Source: Sedimentisphaerales bacterium
Lineage (GTDB): Bacteria; Planctomycetota; Phycisphaerae; Sedimentisphaerales; SM23-30
NCBI GenBank assembly: GCA_016928435.1
Contig: JAFGKT010000047.1
Location: forward strand, 1 to 52,476
Direction of reading: 5' to 3'
DNA length: 52,476 bases
The notes under the pieces were generated by a model, which was not told the origin of the DNA, did no database searches, and saw nothing but the letters and a program-made list of their open reading frames with translations. The number at the start of each line of letters is the position of its first letter. Position 1 is the first letter of the stretch. A program made the position numbers and the translations under genes. Positions 9,097-17,151 of the stretch are shown in pieces.

Positions 9097-9705
9097 ATGC
9101 AATTAATAGTCGCAAAATGTGATGGTAGCTCAGAAGTTTATCTTCACACAAAGGTCATGGGATCGATATCTTCGGCTTTGGCAGACTGCGATTATTTTGA
9201 GCCTCACCTTGCTGAAGATCTTTCGGAGGCGGTTACGACTTATATCAAACGACGTTACGGCTGCGGCGAAGTTGGTGCTGACGAAATCCATTCGATGATA
9301 GAAGTTGTATTGAGTGATATTGGTTTTGAGGCTGCGGCTTTGTGCCTGCATGAGCATAGGATCAATAGACAGGTACAGCGGGGCAGGACGGTGGTTTTGG
9401 ATTATGGGGCGGCAGAGCTTGCGGGGATGGATTGTTATGACGAATTTACCCAGCCTTGGAACAAATCTATAATAGTAGCGGATTTAGAAGAGAAGCATGG
9501 TATGTCTCGGGGCACGGCCCGGTCGGTGGCGGGTCAGGTGGAAGAACGGGTTTTGCGTTTGGGTTGCCGAACGATTACGCGGTCGTTGGTGGGCGAGTTG
9601 GTCGCGAATGAATTGTTGGTAATGGGACAAGCGGAAAAGATGCTCTTAGAGCCTATTGGCGAAGTTTTGGATTTGGACGTGATGGCTATGGCTCAGGTGG
9701 TTTGA
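9097..9705 (+). CDS. stand-alone protein with two ATP-cone-like halves
   Basis: A 202-aa protein with a well-placed TAGGAG ribosome site before ATG 9097. Residues 1-95 fit an ATP-cone: VAKCDGSSEVYLHTKVMGSI, then a helical EDLSEAVTTYIKRRYG, DEIHSMIEVVLSDIG and an arginine-rich LHEHRINRQ. Residues 115-185 look like a second, diverged cone: WNKSIIVADLEEKHG, ARSVAGQVEERVLRLG, then ITRSLVGELVANELL. Such paired cones normally sit at the N-terminus of ribonucleotide reductases, but no catalytic domain follows here. It is next to nrdR (45 bp) and probably cotranscribed. A regulatory or accessory role in dNTP sensing is inferred. A truncated reductase remnant is the alternative, though the clean start, ribosome site and absence of frameshifts argue against decay. 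Confidence 0.6.
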   Translation: MQLIVAKCDGSSEVYLHTKVMGSISSALADCDYFEPHLAEDLSEAVTTYIKRRYGCGEVGADEIHSMIEVVLSDIGFEAAALCLHEHRINRQVQRGRTVVLDYGAAELAGMDCYDEFTQPWNKSIIVADLEEKHGMSRGTARSVAGQVEERVLRLGCRTITRSLVGELVANELLVMGQAEKMLLEPIGEVLDLDVMAMAQVV

Positions 9706-9825
9706 GGAAGATGCGGGCTGTTAATCGCTGGTTGAGATTTTATATCGCGGCGTGTTGTTAGAAACGGTCGCAAATGATGGAATTCACGGCAAGGATGCCA
9801 TGGCCTGTATTTATACAGGTTGCTG

Positions 9826-9943
9826 GTCAGGTGTGTGTGCAAGGAAGCCGCGCCCGAATTGGGTGTGCTGGATAGGCTGATACAATTGTATTGCCGATCG
9901 AGCAGGCATATCCGATTTAAGGGTCACACCTGACTGTTTTTTT
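9826..9943 (+). ncRNA. candidate structured RNA or elaborate terminator
   Basis: GTCAGGTGTG at 9826-9835 is the exact reverse complement of CACACCTGAC at 9925-9934, and seven T follow at 9937-9943. Inside are a hairpin GCGCCC-GAATT-GGGTGT and a stem GGATA/TATCC with an inner GGC/GCC. A separate perfect hairpin CCTGTAT-TT-ATACAGG lies at 9804-9819. The segment lies between convergent genes. It could be a small RNA of about 110 nt or the 3' end of the nrdR transcript. No known RNA family was recognised. Confidence 0.4.
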
Positions 9944-10027
9944 GGGGTGGATTGCGATGTTGTTGGCTGTTCACAGGGAAGCAGGTTAACTGGATTTGGC
10001 GATTAAGTCAGGAATGACGTATGGGAC

Positions 10028-10058
10028 CACCCTTTAGCTGCGCGAAAGGGTGCCACCC
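10028..10058. repeat. dispersed hairpin repeat, copy 2
   Basis: Same element as 7472-7503: CACCCTTT-AGCTGCGCG-AAAGGGTG followed by the overlapping palindrome GGGTGCCACCC. It is followed by TAGTTTTTTT, so in this position it could also act as a terminator for plus-strand transcription ahead of the convergent DeoR gene. Confidence 0.75.
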
Positions 10059-10110
10059 GATAGTTTTTTTGAGGGATATTTGGGGGATGGTAGATAAGCG
10101 GGGTGTTTTT

Positions 10111-10908
10111 TTATTTGTCTAATATTGGTGCTATTTCCACGTTGATGTGGTTTTTGGTGAGTTCTTTTTTGGTTGCGGGGTCGATTTGTTCATCGGTGAT
10201 GATTCGTTCGTAGTCATTCGGGTCGAATGCTTTGCATAGGGCTTTGGCTTGGAACTTGCTGCTGTCGGCAACGACTATGAGTTTGTCGGAGATGGAAGCC
10301 ATTTTGCGGTCGAAGTTAAGCAGGCGGAGGTCGTTGGTATAGACGATGCCTTTTTTATCGACGGCATCACCACCGATAAAAGCGGTGTCGGCTTTGAACA
10401 TATCGAGGTTTTGTTCGGTTAGCGGGCCGTGCAGATCGGGGGCGCCGTCGCGTAGGAATCCGCCTAATAGGATTATTTGGATTTCATCGTCGAATTGCAG
10501 TTGGCTGACGATAGCGAGTGACGTGGTGATGATGGTGAGTTTGTATCGGCCGGCCAATAGTCGGGCGATCTCAAGAGTGGTAGTGCCGGTGTCGAGAATA
10601 ATTGTGTCGCCGTCATGTATGTGTTCGAGTGCGGCGTTGGCGATGGCCTGCTTTTGGGGGAGGTTCTTGCGTTGTTTGTCACGAAAGCGGAATTCGAAGG
10701 TAACGCGCTGTGCTGATGCTGCGCCGCCGTGGATGCGTATGACTTCGCCTTTGGATTCGAGCAGGGCCAAGTCACGGCGGATGGTCATCTCACTGACTTT
10801 GAAATGCTGAGCCAAGCGACGGATGGAGACTTCGCCGGCTTGACTGAGTGCGGAGCGAATATAATTGAGCCGTTGGGTTTGACTGACTTCGCCAGTGTTT
10901 TTAGCCAT
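10111..10908 (-). CDS. DeoR/GlpR family transcriptional regulator
   Basis: A 265-aa DeoR-family repressor, full length for the family. The N-terminal winged helix-turn-helix (about 12-68) contains VSIRRLAQHFKVSEMTIRRD and the signature LESKGEVIRIHGGA. The C-terminal sugar-phosphate sensor domain (about 80-240) contains DTGTTTLEIARLL, GGFLRDGAPDLHGP and DKLIVVADSSKF. Members bind phosphorylated sugars or nucleosides and repress catabolic operons; the effector here cannot be told. AGGAAAAA precedes the ATG. A good promoter lies about 100 nt upstream. No sugar-catabolic gene is adjacent, so the target is unknown. Confidence 0.92.
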   Translation of the reverse strand: MAKNTGEVSQTQRLNYIRSALSQAGEVSIRRLAQHFKVSEMTIRRDLALLESKGEVIRIHGGAASAQRVTFEFRFRDKQRKNLPQKQAIANAALEHIHDGDTIILDTGTTTLEIARLLAGRYKLTIITTSLAIVSQLQFDDEIQIILLGGFLRDGAPDLHGPLTEQNLDMFKADTAFIGGDAVDKKGIVYTNDLRLLNFDRKMASISDKLIVVADSSKFQAKALCKAFDPNDYERIITDEQIDPATKKELTKNHINVEIAPILDK

Positions 10909-11009
10909 AGTTTTTTCCTGTTGGTTCAGGCGGATTGGAACACGGTGGCACCTAGACTTATGCCAAACATCGCATTGCTTCCGTGTGCAAAAATAACGTA
11001 TATCTACAT

Positions 11010-11038
11010 ATTATAACATTATTGTTGTTGCTTGACAA
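11010..11038 (-). promoter_or_regulatory. promoter of the DeoR-family gene
   Basis: On the minus strand, TTGTCA (11033-11038) and a perfect TATAAT (11010-11015) are separated by 17 nt. This predicts a leader of about 95 nt before the ATG at 10908. Confidence 0.65.
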
Positions 11039-11201
11039 ACAAGCTACCAGGATTGATCTGTGTTATGTTGGTTGGTCTTTCATGGTGTGCTTATGCGGGC
11101 AGTTGTTTTGCGTTGGTCCAGCTACAGTGGTAGATTATCCGTATTTCTGGCGTAAGCCTATTTTAGACAATGCATTACATTTTTAGGTTTGTGGATAATT
11201 G

Positions 11202-11283
11202 ATTATACACAAAATTATTTGTGTATAATAAAAAGCAAAATATTATACACAAATAATTTTGTGCATGATATACTATACACAAA
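11202..11283. repeat. array of inverted TATACACAAA boxes
   Basis: A perfect 12-bp inverted repeat ATTATACACAAA-ATTA-TTTGTGTATAAT lies at 11202-11229. A second copy with two mismatches in the right arm is at 11242-11269. A fifth half-site, CTATACACAAA, is at 11273-11283 and touches the stop codon of the Fic gene. The geometry suggests a multi-dimer operator or the edge of an acquired segment. Confidence 0.7.
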
Positions 11284-11284
11284 A

Positions 11285-12388
11285 TCAGAATATTTTTTTG
11301 TTTTCGGCAATTTCCAATAATTCTGGAAAAACCATGATAGCCGGTCTGCTGCCACTGGCGTCACGTATATTACGCAACAAGCAGGCATCCTTCAATTGCC
11401 GTAATAAATTCATTATTGTCGGCTTGGTAATGTGAGTAATTCGTACCAGATCAGATGTTCTAAATATAGGTCTATCAAAGATAGCATCTAATATTTGGAT
11501 TGAATATTGAGAATGAGTGATATTTGTTATCTTATCCTTCATTTTCTCATAGAGCAGCATTGTCTGTCGGGCTTTAGAGGAATTTTCCTTTGCTTGAGCA
11601 ATAATTGCTTTTAGAAAAAACTCTATCCAACTATTCCAATCATCGTTTTGTGAAATGCCCTGCAAATGGGCATAATACTCTTCGCGGTTTGTTTCCAAAT
11701 AAGCACTTAAATAGAACATTGGCATGCTAAGCATCTGCTTCTGATATAGAAATAATGGTATTAGCAGTCTGCCAATTCGCCCGTTACCGTCTTCGAACGG
11801 ATGAATTAATTCAAATTGAGCATGCACAACAGCTAATTGTAGAAGTCCATCAATATCATCACTTTGTGCGTACTTTTGCCATTGATCTAAGTAATTGGAC
11901 ATTTGCAGCGGTGAGGGAGGAATAAAAGTTGCTTCTTCTATCGTTGATCCAGGTTTACCAATCCAGTTTTGTATTGTGCGAAATTCACCTGGATGCTTGT
12001 CTTTGCCCCTTACACTGCTAAGCAGGATTTTGTGTGCTTCCCTCAGCAAATGTAGAGTGATCGGGCGATTTGCAAGCATACTTTTAGCAAGCATTAGTGC
12101 GCTACGATAATTTCTTATTTCCTGGATATCATTGCGTTTTGCCTCATCCATCTCCACGCCGGCATCATGTTCTAGAACTTCATTAAGTGTTGCCAAGGTT
12201 CCTTCTATTCTAGATGATAGGACGGCCTCTTGAGTAGTTAGTGGTGATAGTAAGATTTGTGGGTTTACAATTCCCTGCAACAGTCCGTCATACGTGGCGA
12301 GTTCGAAATTGGCTTCTCCTACACATCCAAAAAGCCTTTTGTAATCCAGGTTCTTTAAAGGTAATGTTTGTGGTTGGTATGGTTGCAT
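11285..12388 (-). CDS. Fic-domain protein (AMPylator) with winged-helix C-terminus
   Basis: A 367-aa Fic protein. The frame opens at TTG 12394, but ATG 12388 has AGGA about 7 nt upstream and is preferred. The catalytic loop HPFEDGNGRIGR is intact at residues 196-207. The inhibitory helix motif SSRIEGT at 58-64 precedes it, as in class II Fic proteins, where the helix blocks ATP binding. The C-terminal 80 residues (FRTSDLVRITHITKPTIMNLLRQL) read as a winged helix. Members transfer AMP from ATP to target proteins; the target is unknown. It follows sppA by 30 bp in the same direction. The gene is visibly more AT-rich than its neighbours and abuts an AT-rich repeat array, suggesting horizontal acquisition. 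Confidence 0.92.
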   Translation of the reverse strand: MQPYQPQTLPLKNLDYKRLFGCVGEANFELATYDGLLQGIVNPQILLSPLTTQEAVLSSRIEGTLATLNEVLEHDAGVEMDEAKRNDIQEIRNYRSALMLAKSMLANRPITLHLLREAHKILLSSVRGKDKHPGEFRTIQNWIGKPGSTIEEATFIPPSPLQMSNYLDQWQKYAQSDDIDGLLQLAVVHAQFELIHPFEDGNGRIGRLLIPLFLYQKQMLSMPMFYLSAYLETNREEYYAHLQGISQNDDWNSWIEFFLKAIIAQAKENSSKARQTMLLYEKMKDKITNITHSQYSIQILDAIFDRPIFRTSDLVRITHITKPTIMNLLRQLKDACLLRNIRDASGSRPAIMVFPELLEIAENKKIF

Positions 12389-12418
12389 TATCAATCCTGT
12401 TTATGTTCTGATGTAATC

Positions 12419-13480
12419 TTAACGATTTCCGGGCCAGAGGGCCATTATTCCGGAGGATTCGGTTAGGGTTTGGCGGATTTGCTCGATATTGAATGAACTG
12501 TGGTTATCAAATCCGGCTTGAAGCATGTCGGATAAGGTGGCTGCGGGTACATAGCGGATTACTTGGGGATCGGTTAGCGACAAATCGGAGGTCATGTCGT
12601 CGATAACGTCTTCGAGAAATCCGATTCTGTCGATTAGTCCGTTGTCGAGTGCTTCGATTCCGTCAAACACATCACCATTGGCTAGGGGCCAAACATCCGA
12701 CTCGGGCATATCACGGCCCTGGCTGACGGCGGCGACGAACCGGTCGTGTACGGTGTCAAGGTCGGTTTGAGTTTCCTGTCTTTCTTCTTCGGTGGGTTGG
12801 CGGAACGGGCTTCCACGGTCTTTATAGATAGCACGGCTGGAGGTGATAACAATCGGTTCTATGCCTAAGTTTTCTTCGAGGGCTTCTTGCAGGATGAACT
12901 GCATATAGATTACGCCGATGCTTCCGACGATCGAGTTGGTTTGGGCGTAGATACGGTCGGTGGAACATGCGACCCAATAAGCGCCGCTGGCGCCAAGCTG
13001 TTCGATGCAGGTGTAAATGGGCTTGGTGAAGTCGTCGATGTAGCGGCTGATCATTTCAGAAGGTACTACCTGTCCGCCGGGGCAGTTTACCACTAGGATT
13101 ACACCTCGAACGGTATTATCGTTTTGTGCTTGGCGGAGCATATCGTGAACCTGCATGGCGTTGGCCATGTCGATCATCTCGGTCAAGTCAATCAGGGCGA
13201 TACGCTGTTGGAAGTTGGTTCCAGCGTATTCTTTTTCCTGGAATCCTTTGAGCATGATGGTGCCAGTGATGGCCAATATGATAAAAGCCACCACGGCGAA
13301 AACAATGACGAATTTCAGGATGCGCCACCAAAGAGGACGTTTACGCAATTTTGCCGCCAATGGACAGACGAACTGGGTTTTCTCAGCGGTTGAGCTAATT
13401 GTCGGCGGGGTATTACTGTAGGCGGCTGTGTCAATTTGGGAAACGGGTTGTTGTTCCGGGGGTAAGTTTTGCTGATCCAT
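12419..13480 (-). CDS. sppA: signal peptide peptidase SppA (S49 serine protease)
   Basis: A 353-aa membrane-anchored peptidase that degrades cleaved signal peptides. After a proline-rich cytoplasmic N-terminus, one membrane segment spans about residues 53-78. The protease domain contains VNCPGGQVVPSE, then LGASGAYWVAC with the nucleophile Ser165, and SRAIYKDRGSPFR with the general-base Lys220. A single S49 domain makes it the short type rather than the duplicated E. coli type. AAGGAA precedes ATG 13480. The Fic gene follows closely, so cotranscription is possible but a functional link is not evident. Confidence 0.93.
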   Translation of the reverse strand: MDQQNLPPEQQPVSQIDTAAYSNTPPTISSTAEKTQFVCPLAAKLRKRPLWWRILKFVIVFAVVAFIILAITGTIMLKGFQEKEYAGTNFQQRIALIDLTEMIDMANAMQVHDMLRQAQNDNTVRGVILVVNCPGGQVVPSEMISRYIDDFTKPIYTCIEQLGASGAYWVACSTDRIYAQTNSIVGSIGVIYMQFILQEALEENLGIEPIVITSSRAIYKDRGSPFRQPTEEERQETQTDLDTVHDRFVAAVSQGRDMPESDVWPLANGDVFDGIEALDNGLIDRIGFLEDVIDDMTSDLSLTDPQVIRYVPAATLSDMLQAGFDNHSSFNIEQIRQTLTESSGIMALWPGNR

Positions 13481-13802
13481 GCTTAGATTCCTTTTTCGAT
13501 TTTGGGTTGGGCTTTGGGTATGAATTCGTCGATCAAGCGGGTTTGGCGGTATTGGATAAGTTGCTGGGACGAATCCATGCGGGTCTATTATTGAGACAAA
13601 ATTGGATGATGTCTATACTAAATTTGGACTGGCGTAGTTGTGGAGATTCGCTAACAGACTGTGGGGGAAAGGTTTATTGTCTGTAAACCGCGATAATTGG
13701 CGGTTGCATGGTTGCATTTGGGCCCGGCTGAGCTTATGATGCCGGTGGTGATAAAGCGAATCCGGTTTAGGAATCGTACTAATCAATTAATTGGGAGACT
13801 GA
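13481..13802. other. divergent intergenic region, no gene seen
   Basis: Between divergently transcribed sppA and the 13803 gene. It holds a tandem GGTTGCAT repeat at 13702-13717 and an inverted ACAGAC/GTCTGT pair about 13650-13685. No RNA gene and no strong promoter could be assigned with confidence. Confidence 0.5.
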
Positions 13803-14738
13803 ATGAGCGATATCTCTATCAGCAGCCGTCGTCGGCGAATGGGTTCAACGACAACCGCGACCATTGCTTTGGCAGTAGGGTTGGCGGTATGTCTGTTGAT
13901 GGCATTGATGTATGTGCGGGTCACCTCGGGGGCGCGGCGGCGGGCGGAATCGCTTGTAGATACGGTGGCCCAGCGGGGTCTGATCAGCTATTTCGGACAG
14001 GAGCATGCGTGGCACTATTACACCGTTAGTGAAGGCGGGCGTATAATCGGTTACAAGGTGATGACTACATGGTCTGAAGCTCAAGAGGCAGGAGGTTTTC
14101 TGCTGAAGGGGAGAATTTTGGATTATGTTACCAGGAGCCGACGTGAGCCAATGGTACTTCGCAGGGATTTTGAGGTTGCCAATGATCTGTCCCATCTGAT
14201 TCATTCGGAAAGTGTTATGTCTGGGGGCACCGGTCGCCGGTTGAGCGAAGCGGTTTATCGTTGGGAAGATGGTCTTTTGATCAGCCCTTCCAGCAGCGGC
14301 GATGCTGGTTCGGATGACTCAAGGCCTTTGGACGACGGTAATTTTATTCCCATTGAGTTGTTGGATTTTTTCACGAGTTTGGCGATCTCGGATGAGCAAG
14401 GGGACTCAGTATCGTTTGAAGTTGTATCGCGCTTGGGCAATAGTTGGGGGTTGCTGGAGTGTGTGGTTGAGCCGGGCGCTGATGTTCCGCAGGATGTTAT
14501 TGATGCGGAACCACAAGGCCGTGCTGCGACTTGTACTTGGCCGGCTCTGGGATGGACGCGACTATTATATTATGATACGGAAAATAGTCTGGTATGGCAG
14601 TTAGATGAGGGTGATCAGCCTAGAGTGTTACGGCGGGTCAGTCATGCTGACTTGCTCAAGTTGTTTCCTGACTTGGACGATATGCTGCAGCGGCAACTTC
14701 ATTTGCAGCCGGCAAAGGCGCAAGCTGATACGATATAA
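13803..14738 (+). CDS. membrane-anchored protein of unknown function
   Basis: A 311-aa protein with GGGAGA before ATG 13803. Residues 1-13 are basic (SSRRRRMG), followed by one hydrophobic helix at about 17-40. The topology is thus a short cytoplasmic tail and a large extracytoplasmic domain, with no cleavage site obvious. The soluble part has no motif I recognise. It contains a tryptophan- and tyrosine-rich stretch (HAWHYYTVSEGG, LGWTRLLYYDTENSLVWQ), suggesting a beta-rich fold. It lies about 107 bp upstream of trxB, so they may or may not share a transcript. Confidence 0.7.
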   Translation: MSDISISSRRRRMGSTTTATIALAVGLAVCLLMALMYVRVTSGARRRAESLVDTVAQRGLISYFGQEHAWHYYTVSEGGRIIGYKVMTTWSEAQEAGGFLLKGRILDYVTRSRREPMVLRRDFEVANDLSHLIHSESVMSGGTGRRLSEAVYRWEDGLLISPSSSGDAGSDDSRPLDDGNFIPIELLDFFTSLAISDEQGDSVSFEVVSRLGNSWGLLECVVEPGADVPQDVIDAEPQGRAATCTWPALGWTRLLYYDTENSLVWQLDEGDQPRVLRRVSHADLLKLFPDLDDMLQRQLHLQPAKAQADTI

Positions 14739-14845
14739 AGAAACTAATTATATGAGCATTGCTTTCGCTGTCAGCATACGCAGATAGATGAATGGCCCAG
14801 CGAGGATATTGTTGAACAGTTCGGTATTGAGATAGGATCAAGAAT

Positions 14846-15811
14846 ATGGCAGAGATCAAAGCGGATGTGGTAGTAGTTGGCGCGGGCCCGGCGGGTATGA
14901 CGGCAGGTTTGTATGCCGCCAGAGAACGCCATAAGACGATCATTTTGGACAAGTACATGCCGGGCGGTCAGATCAATTTGACCAGCAGAATTGAGAACTA
15001 TCCGGGTATCAAGCAGATAAGCGGCGCTGATTTGGCGATGACTCTGTATGAACAGGTGACGTCCTTTGGGGCCGAGGTTAAAAACGGCGCGGAAGTGTTG
15101 GACTTGAAACACCGCGATGATGGTTTAGTGGAAGTACATACCGACGATGATGTGTATTTGGCGCGTGTGGTTGTTTTGTGTCCGGGCAGTGATTACCGTA
15201 AGTTGGGTGTGCCGGGCGAAGATGAATTTCGCGCTTCGGGCGGCGGGGTGAGCTATTGCGGCACTTGTGATGCGCCGTTTTTCCGTGACAAAGTTGTTGT
15301 AGCGGTAGGCGGTGGTAATGTGGCCGTGGAAGAGGCGATGCACTTGGCCAAGTTCTGCAAGAAAGTTACCTTGGTGCATCGGCGGGACGAGTTCCGGGCG
15401 GAAAAGGTACTAGTCGAAGAACTATTGGAAGAGACGAAAAAGGGCGTAATAGAGGTACGTTACGATTCCATCGTCACCAGCATAAACGGCAACGAGCGCG
15501 TTACCGGGGCGACGCTGGAGAACGTCAAGACCAAGGCTCAAGAAGAACTTCCCTGCGACGGGGTTTTCATTTTTGTGGGTATGGATCCCAACACCGCCTT
15601 TTTGAAGGGGTTGGTGGACTTGGATGAGAATGGTTTTGTGAAATGTGATCCGGTTTATTTGCGGACCAGTGTGCCGGGCGTTTTTGTGGCTGGGGATTGC
15701 CGGGCGAACGTGGCTATGCAGTTGGCCACGGCGATGGGTGATGGGGTCACTTGCGCGGTGTTTATGAAAGAGTATTTGCGTAATCCAGATTGGTGGAACA
15801 AAGGCCGATGA
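14846..15811 (+). CDS. trxB: thioredoxin reductase
   Basis: A 321-aa flavoprotein that transfers electrons from NADPH to thioredoxin. The N-terminal FAD motif is VGAGPAGMTAGLYAARE (residues 11-27). The redox-active disulfide is C138-GT-C141 in YCGTCDAPFF. The NADPH domain has VGGGNVAVEEA and the HRRDEFRAEK arginines that bind the 2'-phosphate. The C-terminal FAD contact is VFVAGDCR. The usual CATCDG is CGTCDA here, a modest variant. The stop overlaps the larC start by ATGA, so the two are translationally coupled. Confidence 0.95.
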   Translation: MAEIKADVVVVGAGPAGMTAGLYAARERHKTIILDKYMPGGQINLTSRIENYPGIKQISGADLAMTLYEQVTSFGAEVKNGAEVLDLKHRDDGLVEVHTDDDVYLARVVVLCPGSDYRKLGVPGEDEFRASGGGVSYCGTCDAPFFRDKVVVAVGGGNVAVEEAMHLAKFCKKVTLVHRRDEFRAEKVLVEELLEETKKGVIEVRYDSIVTSINGNERVTGATLENVKTKAQEELPCDGVFIFVGMDPNTAFLKGLVDLDENGFVKCDPVYLRTSVPGVFVAGDCRANVAMQLATAMGDGVTCAVFMKEYLRNPDWWNKGR

Positions 15812-17151
15812 AAATAGCTTACTTTGATTGTTTTTCCGGGGCGGCAGGCGATATGATCGTAGGGGCTTGCCTGGATGCTGGCGCCTCAGCGGATTACTTG
15901 CGGGGGGAACTAGCCAAGTTGGGGTTGGCTGAAGTTGAGATTCGTATCGACAAGGTAGTAAAGCAGGGCATCAGCGCCACCCAGTTTGAGCCGATTTGTG
16001 GCGCAACGGCACACAGTCACCATCATAACCATAAAACTGAACCGGAACACCATCAGCATAACCATGGTCATGACCATAATCAGGATCACAGCCATCATCA
16101 TGATCATAATCATGGTGACGAACACGCCCACAGTCATGACCACAAGCGGGAGCATAGCCATGGGGCCGAGTCCCATCATCACCAACCGCATCGTAATCTG
16201 AAGACGATTTGCGATATGATTGAAGCTGCGGATTTGAGCGAGCGGGTTAAGGAGCAGTCGCAGGCGATTTTTCGCCGACTGGCTCAGGCTGAGGCCAAGG
16301 TACACGCGACCACCGAAGACGCCATTCACTTTCATGAGGTAGGTGCCGCCGACGCGATAATGGATATCGTGGGTGCTTGCGTGGCGTTGGAATCTTTGGG
16401 AATCGATAAGGTTTATGTATCGGGTTTGGTGGTAGGTTCCGGCACGGTTCAATGTGCTCATGGGGTCTTGCCCGTTCCCGCCCCGGCGACAGCTGAGTTG
16501 ATTCGCGGGTTGGAAGTTTCGAGCGGCCCGGCAGAAGGCGAACTGCTTACTCCCACCGGCGCAGCGATATTAACCACGCTAAGCGAAGGTTTTGGGGCTA
16601 TGCCTAGCATGAGGATTGAAAAAAGCGGCTATGGCGCCGGGCAACGGGAAAACCAAGGCGTGCCCAATGTTCTGCGTTTGACGGTGGGTGAACAAGCGGA
16701 AGTTGACGCCTCGGCTGATGAAGTCTGCGTTCTAGAAGCGAACATTGATGACGCCACGGGTGAATTGCTGGGTCATGTAAACGAGACTTTGTTGAGTAAT
16801 GGCGCTTTGGATGTTTTTACCACGGCGGTGATGATGAAGAAGAATCGGCCCGGCGTGCAGCTAACGGTTCTCGCCCGGCCTGCTGATCGAGAAGCGTTGA
16901 CCGAGACCCTTCTTGCTGAGAGTACGACTTTTGGTGTGCGTTGGCATATGTGCAAACGCAGGGTTTTGCAGCGGCAATATCAGGAAGTAGCGACTCGTTT
17001 CGGAACGATAAGAATCAAGTGCGGCAGCATGAATGGTTCGATAGTGACTGCGGCGCCGGAGTTCGAGGATTGCCGACGGGCCGCGGCTGAGCATGGCGTG
17101 ACAGTTAAGCTGGTGTTGGATGAAGCGCGCAAAGCTTATAATCAAGGATGA
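15808..17151 (+). CDS. larC: LarC, nickel-pincer cofactor biosynthesis cyclometallase
   Basis: A 447-aa LarC (DUF111 family), the CTP-dependent nickel insertase that completes the nickel-pincer nucleotide of lactate racemase-type enzymes. ATG 15808 overlaps the trxB stop and yields the canonical MKIAYFDCFSGAAGDM start. Residues 69-128 are a histidine-rich insert (more than 30 His), typical of LarC and suited to nickel storage. The core follows with HFHEVGAADAIMDIVG and VLPVPAPATAELIRG, then the C-terminal domain with LEANIDDATGELLG. The gene is one unbroken frame, unlike the frameshifted larC1/larC2 of some lactobacilli. larB, larE and a LarA-type enzyme are not in the window. Confidence 0.95.
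   Translation: MKIAYFDCFSGAAGDMIVGACLDAGASADYLRGELAKLGLAEVEIRIDKVVKQGISATQFEPICGATAHSHHHNHKTEPEHHQHNHGHDHNQDHSHHHDHNHGDEHAHSHDHKREHSHGAESHHHQPHRNLKTICDMIEAADLSERVKEQSQAIFRRLAQAEAKVHATTEDAIHFHEVGAADAIMDIVGACVALESLGIDKVYVSGLVVGSGTVQCAHGVLPVPAPATAELIRGLEVSSGPAEGELLTPTGAAILTTLSEGFGAMPSMRIEKSGYGAGQRENQGVPNVLRLTVGEQAEVDASADEVCVLEANIDDATGELLGHVNETLLSNGALDVFTTAVMMKKNRPGVQLTVLARPADREALTETLLAESTTFGVRWHMCKRRVLQRQYQEVATRFGTIRIKCGSMNGSIVTAAPEFEDCRRAAAEHGVTVKLVLDEARKAYNQG

Noticed and set aside
9826-9943. Resemblance to bacterial SRP RNA (GTCAGG...AAGGAAGC)
   Set aside because: In SRP RNA these bases form the apical hairpin; here GTCAGG pairs with the 3' end, and the GGAA tetraloop context is missing.
15986-16201. 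Alternative-frame ORFs in the His-rich part of larC
   Set aside because: They are produced by the repetitive CAT/CAC codons of the histidine-rich insert.
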